Shown: positions 56,101 through 63,187, numbered from the stretch's first letter. The stretch is 64,000 nt of DNA from Sinotaia quadrata (GCA_028829895.1 CM054179.1:38797117-38861116), one strand, 5' to 3'. A program made the numbers and translations. The notes: generated by a model not told the origin, from the letters alone.

Positions 56101-58715
56101 GTGTGTGTGTGCATGCATGTATATGTTTGTACATATGTGTGAATGTGTGTTTTGTGCATATATATGGAAGAAGGCAAGAGTGAGTGATGTGTGTCCATGT
56201 GTGTAAATATCTATGTTTTGTGAATGTCCATGCATGCATGCACAAGTGTGAGTTGAGAGAGAGAAAGTGTGTGTACTAGATGAGAGGAGGAATAAAGTAT
56301 TGCATACACACACACACACACACACATCAGAACAAGATACAATTTCAAATGCTTCAAATGCAATTAAAGTGTGAGTGCAAAACATGTAAGATTTGGTGCA
56401 AAGGAGAGGGGAACTAGATTCAACAAGTACTGTTTGAAATGATTGTTAAGAGGAATAAGACCATCCAAAAGCAAAGTAGGAATTATATCAAGGTCAACAG
56501 TTTATTAATTTATTTTATTTTATGAGACACAAATTTAAGACAAATTCAATGTGGTTGGAATTATTATTTCAAATCAAGTCTTTCAGTTGTCTCCATTTAA
56601 TTAGGAATGATTTGAAGAAAACTTACTTCCATGGGGAACAAGCAACGGTGCAATTTTCCCCAGACCACCCAGGAGCACAGAAACACTGTCCATCAATGTG
56701 ATCACACCCAGCATCATTCTGGCAAGGACACTGGGAATTGCAATTCTGCCCATAGTAGCCATGTGGACAGATCTGAACACACACAAATGCCCTTTTAAGT
56801 AATATAGTGTCAAACTGAGGTGGGTTGCTAAAAATAAATAAATAAAATAAACACTAAGTACCTAAACCTTATGAACAGATCTAAACAAAATACTTACAAA
56901 TAAATATCTGTAATAGATATGAACAAAATGTATACAAACAAATATACAGATCTGAATGAAATACATACAAACCTATACCTTGTGAACAAGTCTGAACAAA
57001 ATAGACACAAATATCCATAATTTATGAACATGTCTAAACAAAATAAACACAAATACCCATACCTTACAAACAGGTCTTAAAAAATAAACAAAATACCCAT
57101 ACCTTATGAACAGGTCTGAACAAACACAAATACCCATATTTTATAAACAGGTCTGAACAAACACAAATACCCATATTTTATAAACAGGTCTGAACAAACA
57201 CAAATACCCATATTTTATAAACAGGTCTGAACAAACACAAATACCCATATTTTATAAACAGGTCTAAACAAACACAAATACACATATTTTATAAACAGGT
57301 ATAAACAAACACAAATACACATATTTTATAAACAGATCTGAACAAATAAAACACAAATACACCATATCCTGTGAACAGATCTAAACAAAATAAACACAAA
57401 CACTCATAGCTTATGATCAGGTCTAAACAAAATACTCAAAAACATATATTCATAAGAGCATACAAACAGATATACATATATTCACAAAGGCAATCAGATA
57501 CTCAAACAGAATAGGTGAAAATATATTTATTCTATATAAACAACTAGAATCTGATGGGTGGAAAATTAAAATGAATGCATTGCTAGAAACATAAATTAAT
57601 TTGCTTATTGGAAGGCTTGATTAAAGTCACATTGCAAGTGAAAATTCAAGCATCATTTAGCAAATGACCTTGACTGTGTTTTTTTAATGAATACTTTGAT
57701 GTTGACTCTGATTCGTGACCGGCTCACTTAAAAAACCTCCTATGTGTTGTTATATTGCGAGTGAAAATTCGAACATTATTTAGCAAACGAGCTTGACCAT
57801 CAGTTTTTATTGGCTCACTTAAATAAATTCCCACTCGAAGGCCGAGGATGCTTTAGGTTTCACAATTACACAGAATTGAAAAACTATATTTATAATTACT
57901 TATTTTTTTATTTCCCATTCCCATTCACACGCACGTGCACATGCACACGAACACACACATGCACACATAGAGAGAGAGAGAGCTAATGACACAATTACAA
58001 ACTTGTATACCACTGGCAAAGAAAAAAATAAGACAATACTAAACTCAAAGTATGTCATATACACATTATGACTATTTCAACTCTTTCAATGGCACAGTTT
58101 AAAGACACAAGAAAGTATAACTGATATCTTGGACACAACAAAAAAAAAGATATAATATTTAAACAAAGATTTAATTATGCAAACTCCCCAACAATAACAT
58201 TTACTGTTACTTTGTCTTCAACTTAAAAACATGGACCCTTTAGTCTTTTGTTCCCAAAATTCTCCCTAGGGGTTCTGCACCCATCTGTAAAATCAGTTTG
58301 TGCTTCAAGAATGAATATTAAGTCTAAGTCAATGAATGTTAATACAGTTAGGAACAGTAAGCAATTACATTTCCACCCATTTATCCTCAACTGTTTCTAT
58401 GGATTTATCATAAAGTGTTTCCACCCATTTATCATCAACTGTTTCCACCTCCCTTTGCTATTACTGCTTGCAACTAGATCAATGCTAGTAAACTAGTTCT
58501 CAAACAGCAATGCTGATTGTAAAAGAAATTTCTTACTAAAGTGAACAAAGCAGCTAAATTGCTGCAAGGAATTACCCGTTCACAGCGAAAACCAGAAAAG
58601 CCTGGCCCACAAAGGCATAATCCAGTAATTTTATCACAGGGCTGACTATGGCAATCACAATCATACAGACAGTTGGGGCCATAGTTAAATGGATCACAAT
58701 ATTCCACACAAAATG
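15926..58715 (-). CDS. MEGF10/11-PEAR1-Draper-like multiple EGF receptor, 18 exons, 5' end outside window
   Basis: Eighteen minus-strand exons splice in phase into 783 codons plus stop; the first exon seen starts mid-codon, so the N-terminus (signal peptide, possible EMI domain) lies beyond 64 kb. The ectodomain is about 16 tandem modules of the 8-cysteine pattern C..G.(F/Y)G..C...C.C....C....G.C.C..G(F/W).G..C, as in MEGF10, PEAR1, Draper and CED-1. After the last module comes one helix ([19 protein letters not shown]), a basic stop-transfer RKR, and a cytoplasmic tail of about 53 residues with NPMY, a PTB-binding NPxY-type motif. In relatives NPxY recruits GULP/CED-6 during engulfment of cell corpses. 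No YxxL ITAM-like pair is seen here, unlike Draper. Introns carry LTR elements, piggyBac debris and large minisatellites. It could be an MEGF10-type or another EGF scavenger receptor; orthology cannot be set by eye. Confidence 0.9.
16116..16542. mobile_element. pogo/Tigger-type inverted-repeat element (non-autonomous)
   Basis: The left end CAGTAAGAAATCAATTATTC and the right end, whose complement is CAGTAGAACAATGGTTATC, are imperfect inverted repeats. Each is flanked by TA, the target duplication of the Tc1/mariner-pogo superfamily. The left subterminal AACTAACTGGG...CAGTTCGG is typical of Tigger-like ends. At 427 bp with no coding frame it is a MITE. Confidence 0.65.
16640..17110. repeat. tandem repeat, unit about 90 bp
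   Basis: About five diverged copies of a unit with 'gaacatattatttatactttg' and 'gaagcccaaacaggctttgc' type blocks. A further partial copy appears near 17275. Confidence 0.7.
18178..18323 (-). CDS. receptor exon: transmembrane helix
   Basis: The acceptor TTTTGCAG gives a two-base start. Encodes [18 protein letters not shown] and the rest of a roughly 23-residue hydrophobic helix, then [13 protein letters not shown]. It ends in phase 0 at GTAAGT. Confidence 0.9.
19480..19569. repeat. 22-bp tandem repeat
   Basis: Four near-identical copies of CCTGACAACACCCATATATA, close to the 34-bp exon. Confidence 0.85.
19611..19644 (-). CDS. receptor exon: 34-bp juxtamembrane microexon
   Basis: The acceptor TATGTTGCAG is followed by [11 protein letters not shown] plus one base, with donor GTAATT. 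It is accepted because it supplies the missing cysteine of the last module and the only phase that joins the exons on both sides (0 in, 1 out). Confidence 0.75.
19740..20850. repeat. minisatellite, units of about 28-60 bp
   Basis: More than 30 diverged units built on GTAGAAATTCTCTAACCATA and AATGTCAAGT. A stretch near 20570-20730 has six almost perfect 28-bp copies, indicating recent expansion. It fills the intron between 19645 and 20972. Confidence 0.9.
20973..21109 (-). CDS. receptor exon: EGF-like module (last)
   Basis: Two-base start after TTCTTTAG. Encodes [14 protein letters not shown] and [17 protein letters not shown]. The usual G of YG/FG is D (FWD), a mild departure. Phase 0 donor GTGAGT. 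Confidence 0.9.
21110..22842 (-). other. receptor intron with 42-bp minisatellite
   Basis: The first 900 bp include a duplicated segment near 21640-21735. The remainder is the minisatellite listed at 22010-22660. No extra exon is seen. Confidence 0.6.
22010..22660. repeat. minisatellite, unit about 42 bp
   Basis: About 15 diverged copies of a unit containing ACAACTATGCTAGAGTATG and TAAATGATCCTGCTGACTAG. Confidence 0.88.
22843..22971 (-). CDS. receptor exon: EGF-like module
   Basis: Encodes [16 protein letters not shown] and [14 protein letters not shown]. Phase 1 on both sides; acceptor ATTTTGCAG, donor GTAAGT. It belongs to the run of one-exon-per-module phase 1 exons. Confidence 0.93.
23225..23740. 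repeat. tandem repeat, unit about 64 bp
   Basis: About eight copies with CTGTATATGCTATATTTACTG and GCTTGTAAACACTATCTTTC. The last three are nearly identical variants. The long open frames here are a by-product of the repeat. Confidence 0.92.
23985..24280. repeat. tandem repeat, unit about 41 bp
   Basis: Seven or so copies of GGTAGTAACACTGATGCAGG plus a GGTGACTAAGATGACA block. Confidence 0.85.
24925..25053 (-). CDS. receptor exon: EGF-like module
   Basis: Encodes [16 protein letters not shown] and [14 protein letters not shown]. Phase 1-1; acceptor TTATTTTCAG, donor GTAAGT. The minisatellite just upstream repeats this acceptor and the first 14 exon bases. Confidence 0.93.
25060..25440. repeat. 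41-46 bp minisatellite made of a 3' splice-site copy
   Basis: About nine units. On the minus strand each reads CACCTTTCTGTTCAG followed by ACTGAGATGCAAA. The real exon boundary at 25053 reads TTCAG followed by ACTGTGATGCAAA after the same CACCTTTCTGTT block. Units differ mainly by a five-base GAACA insertion. Confidence 0.9.
26041..26466 (+). pseudogene. KRBA2-like integrase C-terminus, degenerate
   Basis: The plus strand shows, broken by stops and frameshifts, GDIV then VPIPDID, then [26 protein letters not shown], a segment ending [17 protein letters not shown], and [15 protein letters not shown]. This order matches the C-terminal tail of KRBA2-like, retroelement-derived integrases, which end in a cysteine cluster of the C.C...C...C...CH....C.NK kind. 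It lies antisense in a receptor intron. The upstream catalytic core is not visible, so this is a truncated remnant. Identification is from memory of the family. Confidence 0.65.
26686..26746. repeat. (CA)n microsatellite
   Basis: An almost pure CA run of about 60 bp. It creates an artificial Thr-His open frame. Confidence 0.95.
27312..27440 (-). CDS. receptor exon: EGF-like module
   Basis: Encodes [17 protein letters not shown] and [14 protein letters not shown]. Phase 1-1; acceptor GTATTTTCAG, donor GTCAGT. Confidence 0.92.
27441..28282 (-). other. receptor intron with 88-bp direct duplication
   Basis: The segments around 27555-27640 and 27662-27745 are near-identical direct copies ('ttttaaaagcaatat...agtgatagctgttt'). 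Otherwise nothing is recognised. Confidence 0.7.
28283..28408 (-). CDS. receptor exon: EGF-like module
   Basis: Encodes [16 protein letters not shown] and [14 protein letters not shown]. Phase 1-1; acceptor TTTTTGCACAG, donor GTGAGT. Degenerate copies of its start lie upstream in an 82-bp tandem repeat. Confidence 0.92.
28409..28690. repeat. 82-bp tandem repeat containing a degenerate exon start
   Basis: Three copies of a unit with AGCTAACCAAATAAGTTATG then TGGGCATATC. On the minus strand TATGCCCACATAACTTATTTGG mirrors the first 22 or so bases of the exon ending at 28408. The copies have lost the acceptor AG. Confidence 0.85.
28690..29215. repeat. minisatellite, unit about 48-50 bp
   Basis: About ten diverged copies of TATTCTGTTTGTAGGTAAAC and TTAACAGACATCAAGGGTTA. 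Confidence 0.85.
29537..29680 (-). CDS. receptor exon: EGF-like module
   Basis: Encodes [15 protein letters not shown] and [13 protein letters not shown]. Phase 1-1; acceptor CTTGTACAG, donor GTAGGT. An earlier GT would delete the last cysteine, so the later one was chosen. Confidence 0.9.
30270..30545. repeat. tandem repeat, unit about 64 bp
   Basis: Five copies with ATTTAACAACAGACTACTAA and CCATGACTTTGTTGGCAGG. One variant carries TTTTTT in place of GTTG. Confidence 0.88.
30657..31226. mobile_element. TA-flanked inverted-repeat element (pogo/Tigger-like MITE)
   Basis: Starts CAGTGGTACCTCGCATAAC and ends with its near-perfect complement, with TA on both sides. The subterminal parts carry several further 'GCATAACGAAC' motifs in inverted order. 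Internal frames (153 codons minus, 115 plus) resemble no transposase, so it is non-autonomous. Confidence 0.82.
31905..32054. repeat. AT-rich inverted repeat (hairpin) at the LTR insertion site
   Basis: The arm near 31914-31954 contains ATACAAACATTTGTACATTT. The arm at 32009-32054 is its imperfect complement (ACAAATGTATAAATGTTTGT). The right arm ends exactly where the LTR array begins. Confidence 0.75.
32055..32992 (-). repeat. LTR, copy 1 (3'-most in element orientation)
   Basis: 938 bp, TG...CA. AATAAA on the element strand at 32252-32247, about 740 bases into the LTR, could be its polyadenylation signal. Confidence 0.8.
32993..33004 (-). other. polypurine tract candidate, copy 1
   Basis: AGGGGGGAATAA on the minus strand, directly before the LTR start TGTAGCC. 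The equivalent second site is at 35848-35859. Confidence 0.6.
34491..34815. repeat. 108-bp tandem repeat inside LTR element (copy 1)
   Basis: Three copies of a GC-rich 108-bp unit with GTTGGCGTCCGTC and CATGCGGTGTGCTGTCA. As 108 is divisible by 3 it stays open on both strands; on the element strand it encodes repeated MAERDG...HGRDSTPHG. The second set lies at 37346-37670. Confidence 0.85.
34888..34905 (-). other. primer-binding site candidate, copy 1
   Basis: On the element strand the site reads TGGCGCTGCGAGCAGGAT, four bases after the LTR. Its complement, ATCCTGCTCGCAGCGCCA, has the form T-stem, acceptor strand TCGCAGC, discriminator G, CCA. It closely resembles the 3' end of serine tRNAs as I remember them. 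Confidence 0.65.
34910..35847 (-). repeat. LTR, copy 2 (shared middle LTR)
   Basis: 938 bp and identical to copy 1 wherever I compared them. It serves as 5' LTR of one unit and 3' LTR of the other. Confidence 0.82.
35848..37764 (-). mobile_element. internal region of LTR element, copy 2
   Basis: Same layout as copy 1, offset by 2855 bp, with identical open frames in all translations compared. Confidence 0.75.
37743..37760 (-). other. primer-binding site candidate, copy 2
   Basis: The same 18-base site, four bases after the end of the LTR at 37765. This is the copy expected to prime first-strand synthesis of the full array transcript. Confidence 0.65.
37765..38702 (-). repeat. LTR, copy 3 (5'-most in element orientation)
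   Basis: 938 bp. It starts, on the minus strand, TGTAGCCTGTTTAGG at 38702, only 106 bp downstream of the receptor splice donor at 38808. Confidence 0.82.
38809..38923 (-). CDS. receptor exon: EGF-like module
   Basis: Encodes [16 protein letters not shown] and CSCTAGFTG, phase 0 in and 1 out; acceptor CACTTTCAG, donor GTATGA. Its donor is only 106 bp from the LTR array at 32055-38702. Confidence 0.9.
39026..39300 (+). pseudogene. piggyBac-like transposase fragment
   Basis: The plus strand gives [16 protein letters not shown] and then, after frameshifts, a [18 protein letters not shown] stretch followed by [23 protein letters not shown]. The 'SVDE...P.K' block matches the first catalytic aspartate region of piggyBac transposases, and MGGTD matches a block normally found downstream. 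The order is therefore scrambled. It is non-functional. Confidence 0.5.
40760..41000 (+). pseudogene. piggyBac-like transposase C-terminal fragment
   Basis: The frame reads [23 protein letters not shown] and [16 protein letters not shown]. These correspond to the 'W.D...V..LS..H' and 'YN..MGG.D..D' blocks that follow the catalytic core in piggyBac proteins. It is truncated and interrupted by stops. Confidence 0.5.
41970..42051 (-). CDS. receptor exon: second half of an EGF-like module
   Basis: 27 codons plus one base: [15 protein letters not shown] and [13 protein letters not shown]. Acceptor AATCCAG, donor GTAAGT. It completes the module begun in the 42642-42817 exon (phase 2 in, 0 out). 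Confidence 0.88.
42052..42641 (-). other. receptor intron, no feature seen
   Basis: 590 bp of AT-rich DNA between the 42051 acceptor and the 42642 donor. Nothing recognised. Confidence 0.7.
42642..42817 (-). CDS. receptor exon: one and a half EGF-like modules
   Basis: Encodes [28 protein letters not shown] and [14 protein letters not shown]. Phase 0 in after CTCTTCAG and phase 2 out at GTCAGT. Confidence 0.92.
43720..44090. repeat. tandem repeat, unit about 61 bp
   Basis: Six copies, the first three nearly identical, with AATGGCTCAGTCTTATCAAG and ACACAGAATGCCAAAAAGAC. Confidence 0.9.
44990..45850 (-). mobile_element. possible degenerate mobile-element coding segment
   Basis: The minus strand has a 119-codon frame (45036-45395, charged and hydrophilic). 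Upstream of it are frame-shifted pieces such as [11 protein letters not shown] and [16 protein letters not shown]. Composition is less AT-biased than the flanks and resembles decayed coding sequence, but I recognise no family. It is probably a dead element ORF. Confidence 0.3.
46300..46520. repeat. tandem repeat, unit about 24 bp
   Basis: About nine copies of ACTGCCTCACCCTTTCAAAG variants. Confidence 0.88.
46570..47165. repeat. tandem repeat, unit about 90-100 bp
   Basis: Six copies with CAATTTCTGACACTTGAGTTG and TTATTAAATTAAATAGTTAA. The last two are almost identical. Confidence 0.9.
47255..47475. repeat. tandem repeat of an exon end plus 5' splice site
   Basis: Three units of about 73 bp; the third is the true exon end. 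On the minus strand the units read GTTTGTGACCCAAATGTGTCCA then GTAAGA; GTTTGTGATCCAATGTGTCCA then ATAAGA; and, in the exon, GTTTGTGACCAAACTTGTCCA then GTAAGA. Confidence 0.9.
47455..47576 (-). CDS. receptor exon: EGF-like module
   Basis: Encodes [17 protein letters not shown] and [17 protein letters not shown]. Phase 1 in, 0 out; donor GTAAGA. Copies of the exon end plus donor form a tandem repeat just downstream in the intron. Confidence 0.92.
47577..49437 (-). other. receptor intron with diffuse repeats
   Basis: Loose repeats of 'caataaaatcatcattgta' type occur at 47590-47830, and of 'cagtcaggtatatcaagacaagaat' type (about 60 bp) at 48300-48700. A TCTG/TCTA tract follows. No exon seen. Confidence 0.6.
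49050..49345. repeat. (TCTG/TCTA)n imperfect microsatellite
   Basis: About 290 bp of interrupted tetranucleotide TCTG and TCTA units on the plus strand, ending about 90 bp from the exon at 49438. It produces spurious Cys/Ser/Leu frames. Confidence 0.88.
49438..49591 (-). CDS. receptor exon: EGF-like modules
   Basis: Encodes [24 protein letters not shown] and [18 protein letters not shown]. Phase 0 in after TGTTGCAG, phase 1 out at GTATGA. The junction with the previous exon gives an unusually short spacing between cysteines. Confidence 0.88.
50274..50560. repeat. 36-bp tandem repeat
   Basis: Seven to eight nearly perfect copies of AATGATGTCACTGCCACTAG plus AGGCACTGTGGGTGTG. The unit is a multiple of 3, so frames stay open on both strands (for example [12 protein letters not shown]). 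The palindrome TGATGTCA is CRE-like. Confidence 0.95.
50955..51135. repeat. 32-bp tandem repeat
   Basis: Five practically perfect copies of AAAATGAACATTAAATTTAA plus TACACATATTAT. Confidence 0.95.
51610..51775. repeat. tandem repeat, unit about 35-38 bp
   Basis: Four copies of AGAATTATGCACAACACACA with AATCAAAACAAACGTT variants. Confidence 0.85.
53322..53474 (-). CDS. receptor exon: EGF-like modules
   Basis: Encodes [30 protein letters not shown] and [12 protein letters not shown]. Phase 0-0; acceptor TTCTTTAG, donor GTATGT. Confidence 0.9.
53475..55164 (-). other. receptor intron with antisense piggyBac pseudogene
   Basis: It contains a piggyBac relic at 54153-54963 and a short repeat of about 35 bp ('tacatgtgtttcaattttaaac') at 54980-55140. 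A duplicated block lies near 53565-53680. Confidence 0.65.
54153..54963 (+). pseudogene. piggyBac-type transposase pseudogene
   Basis: Three overlapping plus-strand frames collectively give [108 protein letters not shown] and [11 protein letters not shown]. This block order is the DDE-type catalytic core of piggyBac transposases. The first catalytic aspartate (VDEFM) is present; the second position, normally D before NF.TS, is N. Frameshifts and an in-frame TAG break it, and the C-terminus is missing after about 54963. It is a dead copy lying antisense in a receptor intron. Confidence 0.8.
55165..55357 (-). CDS. receptor exon: one and a half EGF-like modules
   Basis: Encodes [23 protein letters not shown] and [16 protein letters not shown], ending CDA at a GTGAGT donor (phase 0). 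The acceptor at 55358-55359 was chosen because it yields CSPWKYGRDC, a canonical module start. A second in-frame acceptor exists 30 bases upstream. Confidence 0.9.
55358..56626 (-). other. receptor intron
   Basis: AT-rich. It contains the long TG tract (56004-56111), a CA tract near 56303-56326 and a G-rich patch near 55849-55865. No gene seen. Confidence 0.65.
56004..56111. repeat. (TG)n microsatellite
   Basis: About 108 bp of TG with a single GCG interruption near 56095. A CA run about 200 bp downstream could pair with it. Confidence 0.95.
56627..56772 (-). CDS. receptor exon: EGF-like module
   Basis: Encodes [17 protein letters not shown] and [12 protein letters not shown], ending CSPW plus two bases at GTAAGT (phase 2). 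Acceptor GTGTGTTCAG. About a dozen copies of this acceptor occupy the upstream intron. Confidence 0.92.
56773..58575 (-). other. receptor intron with decoy-acceptor array
   Basis: 56855-57440 is a minisatellite of acceptor copies. 57620-57735 and 57750-57835 are diverged direct copies of 'ttgcaagtgaaaattc...catcatttagcaaa'. A small (GA) tract lies near 57970. The rest is AT-rich. Confidence 0.65.
56855..57440. repeat. minisatellite of about 38 bp made of a 3' splice-site copy
   Basis: About 13 units. On the minus strand the consensus is GGGTATTTGTGTTTGTTCAG followed by ACCTGT. The true exon boundary at 56772 is GGGCATTTGTGTGTGTTCAG followed by ATCTGT. Confidence 0.9.
58576..58715 (-). CDS. 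receptor exon: most 5' EGF-like module in window
   Basis: Encodes [16 protein letters not shown] and [14 protein letters not shown]. The two-base start after CTTTCTTTCAG shows that at least one more exon lies upstream, beyond what I can find. Phase 0 donor GTAATT. Confidence 0.92.
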
Positions 58716-59479
58716 CTGAAAGAAAGAACAAAAACAAGTAGGACAGAAAGAATTACATTCTTTAAAAAACTGTCCATAAAAATACATTTTAATTTATTTT
58801 CAATTTCTTATCTTTCCATTTACCTGAGTTTTATTATTAAGTCTTGTTCCTATATATAATAACTGGACACAAAATTTTGAACAGTAGTAAATATTCTGTG
58901 TGATGATGCAATATGCATTAACACATGCTGACTCCAAAATATAACAGATTCAAATTGCGTATGACATTAATTTAAATAAAATTCAAATTCATTTGCACAC
59001 ATTACATTTATTTTCTTTAATTAAAACATTAACAATATAAACAGCATGACTGCTTAGAATAAAAAAGAAACCAATGCACAATTCAAAATATTTGATAGGC
59101 ACATAATACAAAAGCAAGTAAAAAAATGTTGATATAACAGCTAAAGAGCTTTCAACAGGACAATATAGTTATTAATAACAATGACATGAAAAATTAAATG
59201 TGCAAACCTATTAACGTGTGATAAAGTCATCTGAATAGATAGTGGTTTAATGTTTAAAAATGTTACATCATGTTTTACAGTAAGACATTTGATAATTTTC
59301 AAATTGTGGTGGATTATTCTGATATTAATTTTAACCAATGTTATATTTATTTTAAATGAAATAGTTTTTGATAAAAATCAACTTTTAATTGAACTGGCAT
59401 TTATTTTCATCAAATTTTTAATTAATTATGGCATTCATTTCTATCTAGCTTTTAACCTCTTATGACAAAGAAAAGAACA

Positions 59480-60830
59480 AGCACAAGAGCCAAGTAATGC
59501 ATTGTGAATTCTGCTGCAACAATGAAAAAAATAAATAAATCCACTAACATAACATTATACTCAGTCATGATGTAAAGCAAGAATACAAGCCCACTAATAC
59601 AATTTGTTTTCTGTCAGGGAACAGAAACAAGAACACAAACCTTCTGCATCCTGCTATAGTTGAACACAAGGATATAATATTACTAACACAATGTGTTTCA
59701 TGTTATGATTTAAAGTAAAATTCAACCTTGCTAATACAATTTGATTCCAGTCAAGGAACAGAGCAAAAACAAAATTCTACTAATGCAATTTGTATCTTGC
59801 CACACTATATAAAAAAAAATTAAGCAAACTAATACAATTTAACCTGTCATAAACAGAAGAACAAAACCCTACTAATACAATTTGTATCCTGTAATGGAAT
59901 ATAACTAGAACAAATCATACAAATTCAATTTGCATCCTGTAATGGAATATAACTAGAACAAATCATACAAATTCAATTTGCATCCTGTAATGGAATATAA
60001 CTAGAACAAATCATACAAATTCAATTTGCATCCTGTAATGGAATATAACTAGAACAAATCATACAAATTCAATTTGCATCCTGTAAAGGATGAGAACAAG
60101 AACAAAAGCCTACTAGTTTGTTTCCTGTAATAGAATAGAACAAGGACAAAAACTTATTAATACAATTTGTATCCTGTAATGGAATAGAACAAAAACAAAA
60201 CCCTGTTAATACAATTTGTATCCTATAACACAAGAATTCAAGCATGCTAATACTATTTGTAATCTGTCATGCAATAGAACAAGAACAAAAATCTGCTAAT
60301 ATAATTTTCATCCTGTCATGGAACAGAACAAGAACAAAAAACTATTAATACAATTTGTCTCCTGCCATAGTATATAATACAAGAATTCAAACCTACTAAT
60401 AGCACTTGTATTCTGTCAAAGAATAGAACAAGAACATAACCCTACTAATATAATTTGTATCCTGCCATGTTTTAAAACAAGAATATAAGCCTACTATTAC
60501 AATATGCATCCGTGTCATGACAAAGAATAAGATTGCCAGTCTCCTAATGAAGTTTGTATCCTGTCATGATATAGAACAAGACTGAAAGCCTTCTAATAAA
60601 GTTTGTATCCTGACATGATAGAACTAAGATTGTAAGTCTCCTAATGAAGCTTGTATCCTGACATGACAGAGAACAAGATCGCAAGTCTCCTAATGAAGCT
60701 TGTATCCTGACATGACAGAACAAGATTGTAAGTCTCCTAATGAAGCTTGTATCTTGACATGACAGAGAACAAGATCGCAAGTCTCCTAACAAAGTTTAAT
60801 CCAGTCAAAATAGAGAGCAAGTATGCAGTA
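59480..60830. repeat. minisatellite, unit about 50 bp
   Basis: About 25 diverged units with CTAATACAATTTGTATCCTG and TAATGGAATAGAACAAGAAC. A near-perfect 60-bp sub-block is repeated four times at 59890-60085. On the minus strand the unit has CCATTACAG then GATACAAA, resembling a 3' splice site. Confidence 0.9.
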
Positions 60831-61499
60831 GCATACCTGCAAACTACTGAAAATTGTATTGCAGCAGCTCTTTCACAATCAATCCCTTCCTTTCCTCTCA
60901 TTTATTCATTTTTTAAATCAACATAAAAAGAATTGTAGTATAAAGATTTAATGAAATGCAGTTTACAAAACCAATAAATTTTGAAAATTTTGGATTGTTT
61001 ACTTTATATGCTTGCAACTTCTTAGCACAAATTTGTACGTCCTTCATTAAAGTTATTTCCTTTTACAATGAAATAAATCAATCATTGATAAGTTGTTGTT
61101 AATTCTATATCTTTAAGTACGTCATTCTAATCAGACAATGAAATGAATTAGTGATTCATAAGTACATTAATATTTCATTGTCTTAGAAAGTATTATGTCT
61201 TATAAAAATCAATGTTCAAAATATAAATATGCATTCTTCCCAAAAATTACACATAAATAATGGTAAGAAAATAATTTAATGATGCAAAAGATTGTTTATT
61301 TGAGTATATAATACTAGTGCAATTTCTGTTGTTGTTTTTTTTTTTTAATCCATTAATATTTATAGTAGCTGCTAGGTGGGTATTAAAAAATAGATTTGTT
61401 GTGTCCTTAGAAGAAGAATCCTTGTATATTGTAATCCTCTTGCTGAAAAAGAAATACCCAAACATACATGAAGACTCCTGCAATGTGGAAGGTATATAT

Positions 61500-62130
61500 G
61501 CATCTAAAGCAGTTTGTATCCTGTAATGGTGCAGTATAAAAACATAAGCCTTGTAATGCTGTCACGGATTAATACAAAAATATAACTGCAGTTTGTATTC
61601 TGTCATGATACAGTAAAAAAGCATAAGCCTACTAATGCAATAGGTATCCTGTCATGATGTAGGACAAAATTATAAACCTACTAATGCAATAGGTATCCTG
61701 TCATGATTTAGCACAAAATCATAAGCCTACTAATGCAATAGGTATCCTGTCATGATTTAGCACAAAATCATAAGCCTACTAATGCAATAGGTATCCTGTC
61801 ATGATGTAGGACAAAATTATAAACCTACTAATGCAATAGGTATCCTGTCATGATTTAGCACAAAATCATAAGCCTACTAATGCAATAGGTATCCTGTCAT
61901 GATGTAGCACAAAATCGTAAACCTACTAATGCAATAGGTATCCTGTCATGATGTAGCACAAAAGCATAAACCTATTAATGTACTATGTATCCTTTTATGG
62001 TAAATAACAAGAATGCGAATCATGGTACCTAGTAAGAACATTATGTAATTTGTATCCTGTCATGAAACAGAACAGGTATGCCAGTCTATTAATACAGTTT
62101 GCATCCTGTTATTACAGAATAAGAATACAA
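61500..62130. repeat. minisatellite, unit about 48 bp (same family)
   Basis: About twelve units of CTACTAATGCAATAGGTATC and CTGTCATGATGTAGCACAAA. Its continuation reappears at 63790-63960, beyond the inserted element. Confidence 0.9.
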
Positions 62131-62139
62131 ATGCAATTA

Positions 62140-63150
62140 CAGTCAAGTCCGGATATGTCGAGGGCCTAGGGGTTTGCCAAAAAGTGTCGAGATAACTAAA
62201 GATCGAGATTACAGAAAACCAATATGGCGGCAATATATTACAGTACTATAACATGCGCTTGACATTTCTTTATGTACATGATGTGCGTTAATGAATGAGA
62301 ATGTACATGCACGAGTTTGGTGATTTTTTACAAACAGCGTTGCCGCAATTTGTTTGATGACGCGATCGGCATGCTATAAAAATGTACATACATGTACGTG
62401 TTTGCTAACAACAAAAGGTTTATGTACACGCGGTAAATATGGTTTCTGTACAAAGTCTAAACTGCTTTGTTGCTTTTTGCCTTTAACATTCTACTTGAAA
62501 ACAAATGCTTCAATATTACATATAACGTGCTTGAAATTTCTTTATGTACATGATGTGCGTTAATGAATGAGAATGTACAATGTACATGCACGTGTTTGGT
62601 GATTTTTTACACAACAGCGTTGCCGCAATTTGTTTGATGACGCGATCGGCATGCTATAAAAATGTACGTGTTTGCTAACAACAAAAGGTTTATGTACACG
62701 CGGTTAATATGGTTTCTTTACAAAGTCTAAACTGCTTTGTTGCTTTTTGCCTTTAACATTCTACTTGAAAACAAATGCTTCAATATTACATATAACGTGC
62801 TTGAAATTTCTTTATGTACATGATGTGCGTTAATGAATGAGAATATACATGCACATGTTTTTGATTATTTAACAGAACAGCGTTGCCGCGATTTGTTTGA
62901 TGACGCGATCGGCTTGTTTTAAAATGTACATGTACATTGTTTGCTAACAAGAAAAGGCTTATGTGCACCAACTAACAGCAGAGATTTACCAGAACATGTA
63001 TACAATAAAAACGTACAAACCTTTCATTATATTCTCCAACATTGCAAACACAAAGATCGTTCACAAAATCACAAAAAATCTGCGGGGTGTACAGTGTACA
63101 TGTAGTTCGTTTTTATAAAAGCTAACCAGTATCAAAATTAAATTCGCGAG

Positions 63151-63187
<37 letters not shown>

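Noticed and set aside
55947..56385. His/Thr and Cys/Val repeat frames
   Set aside because: Translation of TG/CA microsatellites.
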